From Homalodisca vitripennis (taxonomy: Eukaryota; Arthropoda; Insecta; Hemiptera; Cicadellidae), in NCBI RefSeq assembly GCF_021130785.1, contig NC_060215.1, positions 120,353,501-120,417,500 of the forward strand: DNA of 64,000 bases, read 5' to 3'. Within the stretch, counting starts at the first letter, position 1. The number at the start of each line of letters is the position of its first letter. Of this stretch, positions 45,862 to 58,160 are shown piece by piece. The position numbers and the translations under genes were made by a program. Below the pieces are notes generated by a model that was not told where the DNA came from, made no database searches, and saw only the letters and a program-made list of their open reading frames with translations.

Positions 45862-45897
45862 GGCGCGAGCACTCTGTATATACCTTATTACTCTGTG
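45862..45897 (-). repeat. P-like element terminal inverted repeat, right
   Basis: 36 bp, exact inverted copy of 41906-41941. The next base inward differs by a one-base indel (GCCATAG against GCCCATGC). Confidence 0.95.
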
Positions 45898-45904
45898 ATC
45901 CAAG
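45898..45904 (+). repeat. 7-bp target-site duplication, right (P-like element)
   Basis: ATCCAAG directly after CTCTGTG. Confidence 0.8.
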
Positions 45905-47011
45905 TCTTCTGTCAACCCTTTTACTCCTGATACTCTGTCCGTTTGGGTTATTTTGTAGTTTGCGTAAAGAACCGCCATTCCTGCAGTCTCATTGATACGC
46001 AGTTTCTCAAATAGACATTTAGACTCGCTTGTCCCTTGAGCAGCTTGGGAGCCTCAGGTTATATAACGTTGTATTCCGTAGATGTTTTATCATCGTAAGC
46101 TCCGATAAGGAACCTGTTTATCGCCATCCAACATGATAATTTATGGAACTATTTTGTCAACACTTTTGCTATTTGTTATAACACCAGATTGATAATATTC
46201 CACTGCTGGTTAGAAATAACATTGCAATTATTTAGTACATGTTTATAATAACTGTTTCTTGCATGGCCGGTATCTAATTTTAGTTGCTGACAAAACTTTA
46301 AGTTTAAATTAAATGTATGTTCTTCTTATTATAATAATTGTGTGTAATTTTACTCTCTCTTTAATAGTATTTAATAGTTTATTTTTAATATATTTTTATA
46401 AATTATTTATTTAGTCATTGCTATAAATCAAGGACGTCAACTATTTGTTTAGTCAATTAATTCTTGGTATGAATGTTACCGAATTAACATATATTGTATG
46501 GAAAATTATAAAAAATATAAATGACGTTGAAAAATGTATTTCCAAATTGCTATTTTATCGTAGTCAAAACATTTCAGTGGTGAATTTTCAATATATTTTT
46601 CTTTACATACTTGTATATTAACTTTAAACCTAACAAACAGCAGTCGTGATCCCACATCAATATACATACTACCAAAATCGTTGCCGATCCACCCGTTGTA
46701 TAAGGTTGACAAGAATATTTACATACGTATCAACTTGTTCCCTAACATCGCTAAAGTCTTAGATTGTCATTACAATAATGATAATCAGCTAATACAATAC
46801 AATATTTGAATCCTAACTATTACTTATTATTAATCATTCGACACTAGTTTGTACAGCAGTATCAGAATTTGTACCAAACCCAGTAAACAGTTATTAACAA
46901 AAACAAAATGGCCGGGCCAGCGACGTGACCACCTTGTTGGAATTTCCTGCCGTGGTAGGATTTTATGAAAATGATTATATTCCGCGATGTAATACATTTT
47001 ATTACTAACTA
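45905..47011. other. No gene recognised; contains one dispersed-repeat copy
   Basis: AT-rich. A reverse-strand GTATCAGGAG word lies at 45924-45937. A stretch at 46859-46960 resembles 62841-62940. The 68-codon minus frame at 46506-46712 has no domain. Confidence 0.5.
46859..46960 (+). repeat. Dispersed ~100-bp repeat, copy 1
   Basis: GTATCAGAATTTGTAC, then ACAAAAACAAAATGGCCGGG, against GTATCAGAATTCATAC and ACAAAAACGTAATGGCTGGG at 62841-62940. Both continue into a similar GACNNGGCTGAC-like segment with lower identity. Confidence 0.5.
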
Positions 47012-47300
47012 GTTGTTACTCGTGGCTTCAGACGCAATTTTCAAAAACGAAGTTCTTATATTACTTAGTCAAAGCTCGTATGATGTAACATGATGGATTT
47101 ATATGAAATTTTTAAAAACGTAAGTAGGCATACATACATCATGTATGTACCTGTTTTTTCCTGTTCATGTTTAAGAGTATCAAAGTTTAAAAGACTCTTA
47201 TATAATGAGTGCACGTTTATTAGCATTACCGGATCGAATTAATTATATTTCCTAAGTCTGCCTTGTTACCCTCTTAAAAATTACAAATACATAGGTTTGG
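47012..47300 (+). repeat. Dispersed TAGTTGTTACTCGTGGCTTC-type repeat, copy 1
   Basis: It starts AACTAGTTGTTACTCGTGGC and, about 240 bp on, has AATTATATTTCCTAAGTCTG and CCTTGTTACC. The copy at 48262 starts GACTAGCAGTTACCCGCAGC and has AATTATATTTTCTACGTC and TGCCTTGTTACC. The 'acTAGctgtTacCCGcgGCTTC' opening occurs in many insect genomes as the start of dispersed repeats; the class is uncertain. Confidence 0.6.
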
Positions 47301-48261
47301 AAACTTACTTGGGTCAGCCTTTACTTCAATCCTTGTTATGTTCTTCCGATGAAAGATATTTCCAGTTCTATAGTAGAGTTATCCTTGTTGACCCGATGAA
47401 GAAAATATACATACATGCGTAAGCCTATTCATATCTAGGAATAAATCGTATTTCAAATGAAATTAACATTTATTCCTTTTAACAAATGCACACCTTAAAA
47501 AAAATACAAATTGAAATATAGGAATAATCCTCGCAAAGACTGTAGTTCTGTGAGCGGGGAGAGTTCATACTTTTACATTTACTTCTGGTATTAGAGGGAA
47601 ATCCTTAATGAGTCCTTGCAACTTTCCAAAATAAATGTTTATAAGGTTTTGGAAGGAAGTATTTTTGCTTTTCGTACTCAGTAGTCTGGAAAGAATTGAT
47701 CGTTGAAATATGCTAGTGCACATTTCTCTATTTTCTATTAAGCCCGTGTTAAAATGCCACCTGTCACATCATAGTGTCAAGGCCCACCAGTTTGGAGTAC
47801 CAGACGTGAAACGTCTACTGATTTGCTCATCAATGTTTGTTTTAAAACATGGTTTTAAATACCATTACAATTAATTATATGTTTTTAAAATCGTCAATGG
47901 TACAATTTTGAGGAAAAGTGAGATATTAACTTTGTATTTGCTACCTAATTTACACTAGTGATAAAGCAATGTACAATTAATATTTAATACATTTTAAATG
48001 TAAACAGATGTTTCATCTTATTTATCGAACTAAATCTAGAACAGCTACTGGTTGTATGTTTAATCTGCATTAAGAAACACAAATACTACCGGTACCATTT
48101 TTCATAGTTCTAAAATATTCCAGGTACGGTAATTTATTATAGTTCTTTTCTTATAAACATTCCTCGGATTTTATGGAATATTTTACAAAGAATATTAGCC
48201 GAATTGGTCCGTACGTGTTTGAGATTAGTGCTTAGCAACATATTTTTTATTACTTTTTATT

Positions 48262-48520
48262 GATAAGACTAGCAGTTACCCGCAGCTTCCCCTGGAATTC
48301 CGCAGGCTCTGCACGTGTATGAGAACTTCTGGTTCAGGCGAATTATATTTTCTACGTCAATTTTGAGTTTGCCTTGTTACCATGATCACGAAAATCTATC
48401 GAACAGTATATATTTTATTGTGTAATTTATATACAAGTTTAATTTACCCTGGTGTTTGAATTTTTGATCCATAGTTAATTTTGCCTTGTTTCCCAATCAA
48501 GAAAAAATATATATAGACAC
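48262..48520 (+). repeat. Dispersed TAGTTGTTACTCGTGGCTTC-type repeat, copy 2
   Basis: Partner of 47012-47300. A second TTTTGCCTTGTTTCCCAATC near 48480 repeats the TGCCTTGTTACC phrase, so the copy may hold an internal partial duplication. Confidence 0.6.
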
Positions 48521-50439
48521 ACAAGACAGGGGAGCTTACATGTGTCATAAGATAACTAAGATGGGTTTTATAGCAGACTTTAAATTAATCTAATTGTAAT
48601 TGTTTATTATTGCCTTTATTATCTTAATATTGTAAAAGTTAGATCGTAAATTTGTCAAATATACTGTGCATTACTGTACTGCAGTACATTGGTTAAGTTC
48701 ATTGCCAGCATGTACTACTTTTTTAAAAGCAATAATGTAATATTTTCATCTAAACCTAGGTTAATCATAATATCTCCTCAATTTCTGCTATTTCCTCATT
48801 TGTTTGAAAATTACTTAAGTCAAATGAGCATAATTTTATGCTATCTTTCGATTCGATTAATAAAAAAGATTTTTGACGCTGTTACCACGAAACTCTCAGG
48901 GTGGCTTAAGGTAGACAATTTGAGTCTAGGCTGAGATATGGTTTCTAAAAATTTGCTTTATTCCAAATTTTAAAATAATTTTTTCCTCGTGAAGTTGCTA
49001 GTCGTGTGGGGTCTCGGGGCGACAGAGAGTTTCGGAGATTTCTTCCACCCGATTGCATCCTAGCACTTCAAACTTTATAAATTTGTCATTGTATTGTTAT
49101 TGTATTGAATAACAATAATTTGTTCGAAATTCCAGAACGTATGATAAAATTTTAGCAATAGAAACTAGAATTAGTCAAAAACAGAGAAATTGAAGTCACG
49201 CATTTATAAATTGTCTTAATCTTGATGCAGATAAAATTGAAAGCATTTAACAAATTGTAAACATCAATCAAGAGCTTACATTTTCAGCTTTAAGATACTA
49301 TTAAATCGGAGGCGCTCAACAAAGACCTTAGAAAACAAACGGCAAATCTTCTGCTCCAATGAGATGACAGGAGCGACAGAAGAGCCGTGTTTTAAATTAC
49401 TTGATAAAAATCACAACTTGGAGTGAAAGAGCGTAACGCCTTTATCAGTTTATTTTTTCATTTAATGCAGAAAGTATCACGAGACTTGGCAGGATGTATG
49501 GTTAGGGCCGCGCGCGGACCCAATAAAGCATCTCAACGAACGCTACCGGTGAGGATGAAACAGATTGTCCAGTAAAAAGCTCGAGTATCAGGAGAGTAGA
49601 GACCTTCAGTATACACTTTGGATAGTAGGCTGAGCCACAGATTTCAAGATGGTCTGCGGGAATGCATCTTACTATCCATAGACACGCTCTTTTACGAATT
49701 ATTCCTGTTAACATGAAGCAATTATTAGAAATGGTGGCAGTATGTAGATGTTATCGAATCTCTTAAGGGCAGTTCAGAGATCATTCACCACTATCCATCT
49801 GTATTGGTGCATAATTTGTATGCCATGCCAACCAAAGTCAGTCAGTTTTGTGCTATTCAACCCTTTTATTATTCTGCTATGCCCCCAAACATACCCTTGC
49901 TTTATAATAGTTTCTATTAATATAAAAAATTACAATTTACGATATTCAAATAAAATCTAAAATATTTAAATTATAATTAATACGGTACAAAATCCGTTAA
50001 AACTAGCACATAAATTTACATTTTTACAACAGAATATTAAAAATTATGCTAAATACTCACTTCAATTTGGTCTTGTGTGGTACTATAACACAATGTGTTG
50101 GACAGGAATTTTGCATTATATTTTGCCAACAATTTTTGGATCCTCAAATGGGAAGAATTCAAAAAATTCGACACACTGTCGTAAAGGCTGTATAAGTTTT
50201 CAAATAATAAGACAAGTTTTTAAAATGGCCATCCTTAGTCATAGTGAACCCGTTTTGTCAGGCATATAAGTTGAAACAATGAAGTTATCAATCAAACTTA
50301 AGTTTTTAGTGATGTGTTATTGCATAAAACTATGTATACATAGTGTGCATTGCTCAATTCTGTTCAAAAGAATTAAAAATGTTATATTATGTCTAGGAGC
50401 TAAACATTTTATTTTTCATTAGGTCATTGACATACATAA
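48521..50439. other. No gene recognised; one dispersed-repeat copy at 49584
   Basis: AT-rich apart from 49500-49700. It contains GTATCAGGAGAGTAGAGACC at 49585, part of the dispersed motif family. Open frames of 64-81 codons lack recognised domains. A stretch at 50060-50180 could be an RT fragment, but I could not support it. Confidence 0.5.
49584..49650 (+). repeat. Dispersed GTATCAGGAG-type repeat
   Basis: Resembles 21649-21712 over about 60 bp, ending GGCTGAGCCACA against GGCTGAACCACA. Confidence 0.55.
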
Positions 50440-51240
50440 CACTCGTATATTAATGATTTGCTCCATATCGAGCTTAACTCATATATTTGCGTATGCTGAT
50501 GACAATGCACTTGTCTGCTTTGTCAGTAAAAGACGAGCATTACAGTTCAATATTAATAGTGACCTAAGGAAAGTTTCCCTGTGGTTAATTAATGCTACTA
50601 AGTTTAAGTTGTATAATGTTTATTTTTTGTTTAATTAGTCAAAGGAATATCTAGAGAATGTTTTTATTTGAATTGCACTAAGCACCAGTGTTCATATAAC
50701 TACAAGATTTCAAATATAGAAATTGTCGACTTTTTGAAATAACTTGGTTTGTATGTTGGCCAGCATCTAAAATGACACCATCAAATAACCCATTTGTCAG
50801 TGAAACTAAAAAGAATCAATTATCCACTTTATCAGGAGAAAAAAATACACAATGAGTGACCAACTAAAACAGATTTATTTCTATTGGTTTGACACCGTAT
50901 AAAGGTATGGTGGTGTACACTATTGCGGAGCCTAGTGTGAATTAGATGTGACTAATCGTCAAATCAGTTGTTATGTGTTAAAAACACGTATTACATATAA
51001 TTTTTAATGTAAAAAGTTATGACAGGTTGTCACCTTTTTAGCCAGCAAAATATGATAATTTTTAATCAACTGTATCTATATTCCGTTATAACGCAAGTTT
51101 ACAAATATTTTAGTCAATGTTCACTTTGTTAGATTAAAAGAGTTACTCCCTCTTTTCAATATATATTACTTGAAGTTTCTTTTTACACTGAAGAATTGAG
51201 CAGACATTTGGCTACCAGAACCAAAAAATTTAAACAGTTA
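50440..51240 (+). pseudogene. Jockey-like non-LTR reverse transcriptase C-terminal remnant
   Basis: The open piece at 50453-50638 reads FAYADDNALVCFVSKRRALQ, which contains the catalytic YADD box, then NSDLRKVSLWLINATKFKL, the 'l-x-x-i-x-x-W-x-x-x-n-x-l-x-l-N' region. Downstream, in a shifted frame, NIEIVDFLK and, after a stop, LGLYVGQHLK match the 'K-x-L-G-l' thumb. Around 50900, YGGVHYCGA fits the 'Y-G-i-x-x-W-G' position. At about 51120-51190, VRLKELLPLFNIYYLKFLF resembles the C-terminal 'f-k-x-L-x-i-L-p-l-x-s-l-Y-i' phrase. Everything before YADD, including motif A, is missing. Stops and frameshifts show it is dead. It appears to be a different subfamily copy from 2564-3552. Confidence 0.7.
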
Positions 51241-54200
51241 TATCAAGACATTTTGAAATGAAATTGTTTTAGAAAAGAAGCACAAGGTAAAAATGAAATC
51301 TCTTCGGTTTGTAACAAGAAAATTAACTATGTAGACTTGTACTTATTGATTAGTTAATATTAATATGTTATATTTTAGATTGTCGTAGCATATCTATTAT
51401 TCATGATTAAGTATTTAAATGTATTTTTATAGGTTGTTTAGGTTTATTGATTGTAACTTCTGATTGCTGCATTGTTGTAAATTTGTTATTGTTCTAAAGT
51501 TATATTTTTATGATTTGTTCATTTGAATTGTATTTATACCATTTATATTGTTACTTCATTTAATGAAAAGTACGTTACCAGTTTCTTAAATGATAGTTCC
51601 ATAATTGACAAACACACACAATTCTAGTGAATTTTCTGAAATCTGGAAATTATATGACTGTTAATCCGTTGAAAGTCTGTACTTGATTCTAATACATTAT
51701 GAATTATTTCTTACCTTACTAACAAATAGACTATCTGTATTTCATCAAAACAATTTTTATTTGTGTAATTATAATTATAAATTATTCAAACCCATCAATC
51801 CTAATTAATACACATAGCTAGAAGTATACCAGGAACCTTTTTATATAATGGGATTTAAATAAATAAATAAAAACATACTTTCCTCTGCATAATATAAGTA
51901 ATTACCACACTTTGATTTATTTTTCAATAGTTTACAAGAAACGTAATATTTTTATCACTTTGTATGGTAATGGCCAATTTTCCAATACGGCTGAGATCTG
52001 CGAAAGTTATCGTTTCACACCCATTGCTAAAGTCAGATGATTTTACCTCTCCAAAACGTTACTTTTCCTATGTAAAATATTATTTTTTTCTTTTTAAAAA
52101 GCACTTTCCCTGTATAAAGAACTGAAATCCCATTAAAATTCCGTTATTTGTTTTGACAGCCCTATGCTCAAGCAACTGGTTTTAACACCAAGTAAAATGG
52201 AATATAAAATAGTGTTACTATTTCTTATGGAAGAGTAATTACTTGACCATGAAACATAAGATAATTTTTTTAACAGATTGTGTGCATTTTGCATAGTGAT
52301 GAAACGTATAGTTTAATACTCGTCTCGAATTTACTATAGGTCACTATGGGAGTATCTATTAAATGTAGCGTATATCTTTACTCATATAAAACGTTTAATT
52401 TTGTGTATATTACTCTCAATAGTGTTAAAAATTTCAGGATTCCTATATCCTTGTCAACATTAATACAAAGACAAAGAAGAGTCAGAACCAGAGGTATACA
52501 CATGTACGTGTGCGAAAATTACTATTGCAAAAATTAAAAATATATGGATTTGGCAATGTTATAAAATATAACTTTCATATTAATTTGAAACATAAATAGA
52601 ATTATGAAATTAATTATTAGCAGACAATTAGTAAAACCACAGTTGAGACAGAAGTAAAACAATCCTCCTAAGTCTATTTTATCTATTCTAACTAATTTCA
52701 TCGTAATAGTTTTTAATGATAAACTGCTGTACTTATTATGAAAACAGAAATGTTATTAACGCTTTGTTTCAAAAGAATTAAAAGGAGGATTAGTGAAGAT
52801 TTTCGATTTATGGTAAAAGTTTTTGTTTAGGATTAGGATTTGGTAATATTAGAACAAATGGCGAGAAAGTGTCCCGTCCAAATACAAAAAAATATATAAA
52901 TCATACTCCTATTCAACATTTCATTAATACAGTGTGTTGGAAATATCAAAAGTGTATTAAGATAACTTGTGTCCCGTCTTAAATTGTGTATACGTTAGGA
53001 ATATTTTTAATTGTGTGAAATTATTAAAACATCAGTGTATAAAGATTTGCCAAATGTTCATGTTTCAGATCCTAAAGGTATCGAAGAGTGTAATTAGGAC
53101 TTGTGTTTCACTTGAACTCTAATAGTCAAACTACTTATAAAGCGGTCAGAGTCTTTTTACTCCTGTTGTCTGTGACTTGCCTCTTTACCGAGCTCCATGA
53201 ATTCTATTGCTGTTAACATAATGTCATTGAGGTTTGGTTTGATGGCTTTAAAAGAAATACGTTTCTTCACCATCACTTAATACTTACCGCTCTGCCATTA
53301 ATATGCGTCCAACGAAAGGTATTCTTGCATACCACATATCAATTCGTGGAAAATGTACTTAATTGTTTTCTATATTTCATCTTTATCGTTTCGTCATGTT
53401 TAAAATGTTTCACCTACTTAAAAAAAATACTGTACTTTCATTAATAAATCACAAAATATAAATTTATTTATAATTAGAAATATATTCAAACTTTGTTACT
53501 GATGTTAATTCAGGTATTCCGAATTACTGCACTGATGGCAGATAAACGGGTTTCAGCTTTTATTTTACGTATGGATTTAAGGGCTGCTTTTAACCAATAC
53601 GGGCCAGGAGCTAGACAGACTAGCGGTTCTATCAGGGAAACATGGCACGATATTCCAATCAGAAAGTCATGGTAAATGAAACATGAACCAGAAGACTCTG
53701 GATGCGTCGTAATGTGCTGAATGCCTGATACTAACAAAAATCAGGCAACTATAAACACACTAGACGCTTATAAGTTTGTGTAAAGCTATTTTGGGAATTG
53801 AGCAACGCCCTGATAAAATAATGAAATGAAATATTAATTTATTGTAGGCGAAATTAGGATATTACGTCCCTTTTTTACATTAAACCTCATGTAGAGACTG
53901 AAATTCTTATTTTAAAATAATAATACAACTAAATATCTTTATGTAAACATTTACAATATTAACAACTAAAGGTACAAATTTATTGAGAAACATCAAATAA
54001 TTGGTGTGAAGGGTGTTGAGAAGAGCAACCTCGCTTCGATGGTGAAGCCTCTCCGCCAGGTACCTTGGCTGCTCCAGTGTGAGCACCTGTTTCATAAGGC
54101 AAGAAGTATGAACCTGGAACACGGTCTCCATAACCATAAAGTTAGTGGCATCACGATAGGGGGTACGTTGAAATAAAGATTTTACTAAGCTTGATAGTTC

Positions 54201-56579
54201 AGGATCGGAGATATAATTATGATATTTGTGGGAAGAGCAGGATTAGAAGATTAGGTTGCTCTGGAGAGTGTTGGGAAGGATAAGATGAGATAGCGCGTGT
54301 TTGTAAGAATTCTCTACAGTACGGTAGATTTCGCTTGCGTTACACTCCCCGAGACCATGAAAATAATCGCGAATACTCTTGTATATGAATTTATGAAATA
54401 TTAGAAGAATGGTGTGATACGTACTGGTGTTTGAGAACAGGATCTAATTAAAATTAAATATTTTAGAAACTTTTAACGTTGATGAAGAATGTGAAATAAA
54501 GTAGCCTGCTTTGTTCGAGGATGGTGTTGGCTGAGGATGAGTAAAGTTTTCTTCTAGGATCAATTAATTAACTTATCGATTCTAGGATCTCATGAAAAGG
54601 AATTTTAGAATGATGTAATCCAATTTAGCTTTTGAGTAACAGCACGTTTAGTGAGTGTGGTCGTGCTGAAACTTGCATCTATTGGTGTGCGAGAAGCTGA
54701 ATTTTGTTTTATAGAAGTAGTTAGAGTCTAGGGCATAATCAATTCCATTACCTGAGTGACTATGGTGCGTGTTGTTGAAAGTTGAAGTTGGAGCTGATAT
54801 TTTTGGCGGTAAGAGTGAAGTGTTAACGAGTAGTTATTTAGTCAGAATGGCGTAATATACATATCTTGGAGAGATCAGTCTTCAAATTATACCGGACATG
54901 ACGTCTTCTATGCAGTCTGTGTGTTGTGCGAGGATTAGTTGTGAGTGAAAAATGTGCTTAGTAATTTTAATAAGTTAATGTAAGGTAAATTTTAACAGAA
55001 TTAATTACAATGATTATAAATATTATTTTGTTCCCATATTAAACCTTCACAAACCGGATATTAAATTACTTATTACAGTACATTCATCTTATTAGATCCA
55101 TCATTACCTATTGTGGTGTTCACAGGGTGTTAAGATGTTTTCAATAATAACTCATTTGTTTTTGTAAAAGATCATTACTTATCGCTAGTTGGATTACTTA
55201 GGAGAAGGCATCCAGGAAATGTTCTGTTGCTTATAAAATTACCTTATTCCCATGAGACGATAAATTCAAAGTCGAGTATTTTAATTTCTTTAATGTATTA
55301 CAGGGAACTCTGCGATATCAATCGACTTGGCACGCACAGTAATGTTTTCTCTCTTGGACTTTGTAGCCATTCAACAACAGGATCCGGTTACCTCCTCGCC
55401 GCCTTATCCATAAGTAAAATTTACATTTCCTTATTGTAAATTAGCCCGTTCATGTGAGAAATCTATTTTTAATGTAAAATAAAGTTCATTTCTAAAGGTT
55501 AAAGTTACTTACGTATGAAGATTTTCTATTTGCCAGATTAACACAGGTACTAGTTGTGGTCAATGTCTATCAAACGAGACCACTTTGTCGTGATTATATG
55601 TTGTCTTGATAAATGGCTAATACCGTCGTGACTTTGATTTAGGCGAGTTCTTGTTGAAATTCGAGTGATTCCAGTATTCATGTTCTAGACTTCTAGTCTT
55701 CTCATCCTCCTTTTCGTGACCAAAGTTGCAATGTCAAGCCAAGATGCTGAGGCCGCGTTGTATGAGTCGACGTCAACATGAAGGAAAGTCATTTTAAAGT
55801 TTTATTGAATAATTAATTTAGTAGTACATTGGAAACATTAGGCCCATCCCCTGAGATATAATTTAATTTCTATTTATATTTTAGCATAAACGTGGCAAGA
55901 TATTATTTTATTTTAACAATAAAATATTTGTTTTATTTGACACAGTTAAACTTAAAAGTAAAATTTGAAAATCGAGTATTTATTGCTACGACCTCAGATA
56001 TCTTGAATCCCACGTGTTCGTTCATTCGGTACAAATATAATTCGTGAACTGCATTATCACCGGCATAGTTATAAAACACTTTTTGGATCTATCAAATACA
56101 AAAAAATACAAATATTATAATTATTTGACAAGACATCAATCCCAAAATTAATCCGTTCTAAAAAAACGGATCTCCTCTCAAACATTATAATAATTAAATA
56201 TATTCGACACATAGGAAATAATATAGTCGCTAAACTTCATATAGCGGCCCTTAAAATCCAAAGAATAAGCGATGGGATTACTGCTTAGTTCAAACTCATC
56301 ACACCAAACAATGTTGTTACACTCGTAAGAGCAATACATTCAGTAAAAACCGGTTTCAAACACCAAATTAAAAGGTATTTTCCTAAATACACTTGGGTCC
56401 TAGCATCAACTAATAATAACTTTGATCATAACAATAATAATCAGCAAACGTTGTCTAAAGAAGTAAATTTGGGATAAGGTAATATATACGACAAAGGATT
56501 CTCTCGTATAGCAAGTACACAGAAACAGACTGAAAACTATAAAACTCCCCACATAGTCACATAGCGAGTTATAAAACAC
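51241..56579. other. No gene recognised
   Basis: AT-rich throughout. Open frames of 60-76 codons on both strands have no recognised domain. The stretch 54000-54140 is slightly GC-richer and contains a minus-strand 76-codon frame without motif. Confidence 0.5.
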
Positions 56580-56830
56580 AGAATAGTAAACAAACAGATC
56601 ACCCGGACAGCATCATGACCTAGTACAAAGACCAGCGGCTCACCGGCAGAACACAAATTACGTCATGGCCGCGCCACGTCCCAAGTGCTGACGTCACCAT
56701 CCACCATACGTCCCACAAAGATCAGCTGTTCTCTCAGTAGGTCATGCCCTCAGCTGTCTGTGACTCACCTACATCCTGCACCACCTCACAGCAGCAAGTC
56801 CTGTCTAAATCTTTGTTAATTCCACTTGAA
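56580..56830 (-). promoter_or_regulatory. Candidate host promoter/first exon (weak)
   Basis: A GC-richer island inside AT-rich DNA. It contains a full CRE palindrome TGACGTCA at 56689-56696 and a CRE-like TTACGTCA at 56658-56665. On the minus strand, AGGTGAGT at 56763-56770 is a good 5' splice-site match. This could be an old repeat; no TATA box or reading frame supports it. Confidence 0.25.
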
Positions 56831-57000
56831 AATGAAGAATAAAACCGCTTTTAGTGAATTTAGTACAGCTCGTCATTACAAAAAATCAACTCCGGCATCT
56901 TTTAAAACACCCCAAAAATCACTAATAAACTTTCATAAATAAGACGATTTACGTCCCAATAATACTCACTACCCTAGATAAAAAAAGAAATTACTCTTAA

Positions 57001-57003
<3 letters not shown>

Positions 57004-57070
<67 letters not shown>
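57004..57070. repeat. (CA)n microsatellite
   Basis: Uninterrupted CA dinucleotides, about 33 units. Confidence 0.97.
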
Positions 57071-57072
<2 letters not shown>

Positions 57073-57996
57073 GTACTATTGGAAGAAGTATATACGAATA
57101 ACAAAACACTCACTCTAACAATTAATGTTAAATTAGAAACGGACTCCAAACCACTCGTCCCCTACTGACTGATATGGGCTACAATATAGCTCTCATAAAA
57201 AATAACATAGTAAAAACATAGCAATAAACAAAGCTGATAAACTCGTGTTACTCCCTGCCAGTAATACTTAAATTTGAAAACTTAAATATCAAGGAGATAT
57301 GTCAAGTCCAATGATATAAATAAACCTAAATTTATTTGTTCCTTCCAGCGGTGAACATCATTTTTACGAAAATGAATTACTATAACGACCAATACATTTT
57401 AGCTGTTTGTAATGAAACTTAAATAAAATAATAATATATAATATATCAAAAATGTATAATACACTACAACAATTAACAATAATAATAAACATAACAAACA
57501 CATACGCACTTACGAAACTACATTAGTATCGATTGTTAATAAAATATAAATATACATCCACACAAAAATAAGGAACTGGCCAATTCTATTAACAAAGCCA
57601 TAATATAATGTTTCTGAAACATTATTACATTTTCGTGTATCTGGTTCATTCTCTGAAATAGGTATAAACTATATTTACAGTAAACTTTAGAAAACTATAT
57701 AAATCATAAAAACTTATTAGGTGCTTGTAGTGTTTTTAAAGCTACATTGGCTGATTTTTTAATTAAAACTTAAATCAAATAAAAATGTTGGGTAAGAAAT
57801 ATTGGGATTTAATTTTAATTAGATTGTGAGAAGTTAGGATAAAAACGAATATGTAATCATTTGGTAAGTTAGTGCTGATAACTTCAAAGTATTAGGAAGG
57901 TGGTTCACTGCCTTGAATTGATCAGAACTTGTTTTGTGTACTGCAGTTAAGTCAGATCTGAGAGGGAGGGCTATTGTTCTCAAGTTGGATACGGCT
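57071..57996. other. No gene recognised
   Basis: AT-rich; nothing recognised. Confidence 0.5.
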
Positions 57997-58160
57997 GGGC
58001 CAATGAGAGAACGCCGCGGATGTCCATTAGAGTTTGGGGGAAAGGGAACTATAAAACTGCCAGCACATAATTTTCGCCCTTCTGATGGTAATTATCGTGA
58101 ATTAAGTTGACAGTGCGCGCCTGTTTCTAAATTTTTTTTCCTCGAGGGACTTTGAGGTAA
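57997..58160 (+). promoter_or_regulatory. Candidate core promoter with 5' splice site (weak)
   Basis: CCAAT-box-like GGCCAATGAGAG near 58000, TATAAAA at 58050-58056, and about 100 bp later GAGGTAAGC, whose GT at 58157 is a good donor. Spacing is plausible for CCAAT, TATA and a short non-coding first exon. An LTR is an alternative, but no partner LTR was seen and the nearby Gypsy remnant is on the other strand. Confidence 0.25.

Larger units (their letters stand above)
41906..45897 (-). mobile_element. P-superfamily DNA transposon, 3,992 bp, internally deleted
   Basis: Perfect 36-bp terminal inverted repeats (41906-41941 and 45862-45897), beginning CACAGAGTAATAAGGTATAT on both ends, are flanked by a 7-bp duplication. 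The only coding remnant, on the minus strand at about 43701-44736, is a P/THAP9-type transposase. Ends starting with CA, terminal repeats of about 31-36 bp and a 7-8-bp duplication fit the superfamily. The element has 1.1 kb of subterminal DNA on the 5' side (GC-rich at 45640-45860) and 1.8 kb on the 3' side (GC-rich at 41930-42090, with TTACG repeats at 42080). No other transposase domain was found in these flanks. Confidence 0.9.

Noticed and set aside
50060..50270. Possible extra RT fragment upstream of the 50440 remnant
   Set aside because: Phrases such as LVWYYN are suggestive, but no ordered set of RT motifs could be found.
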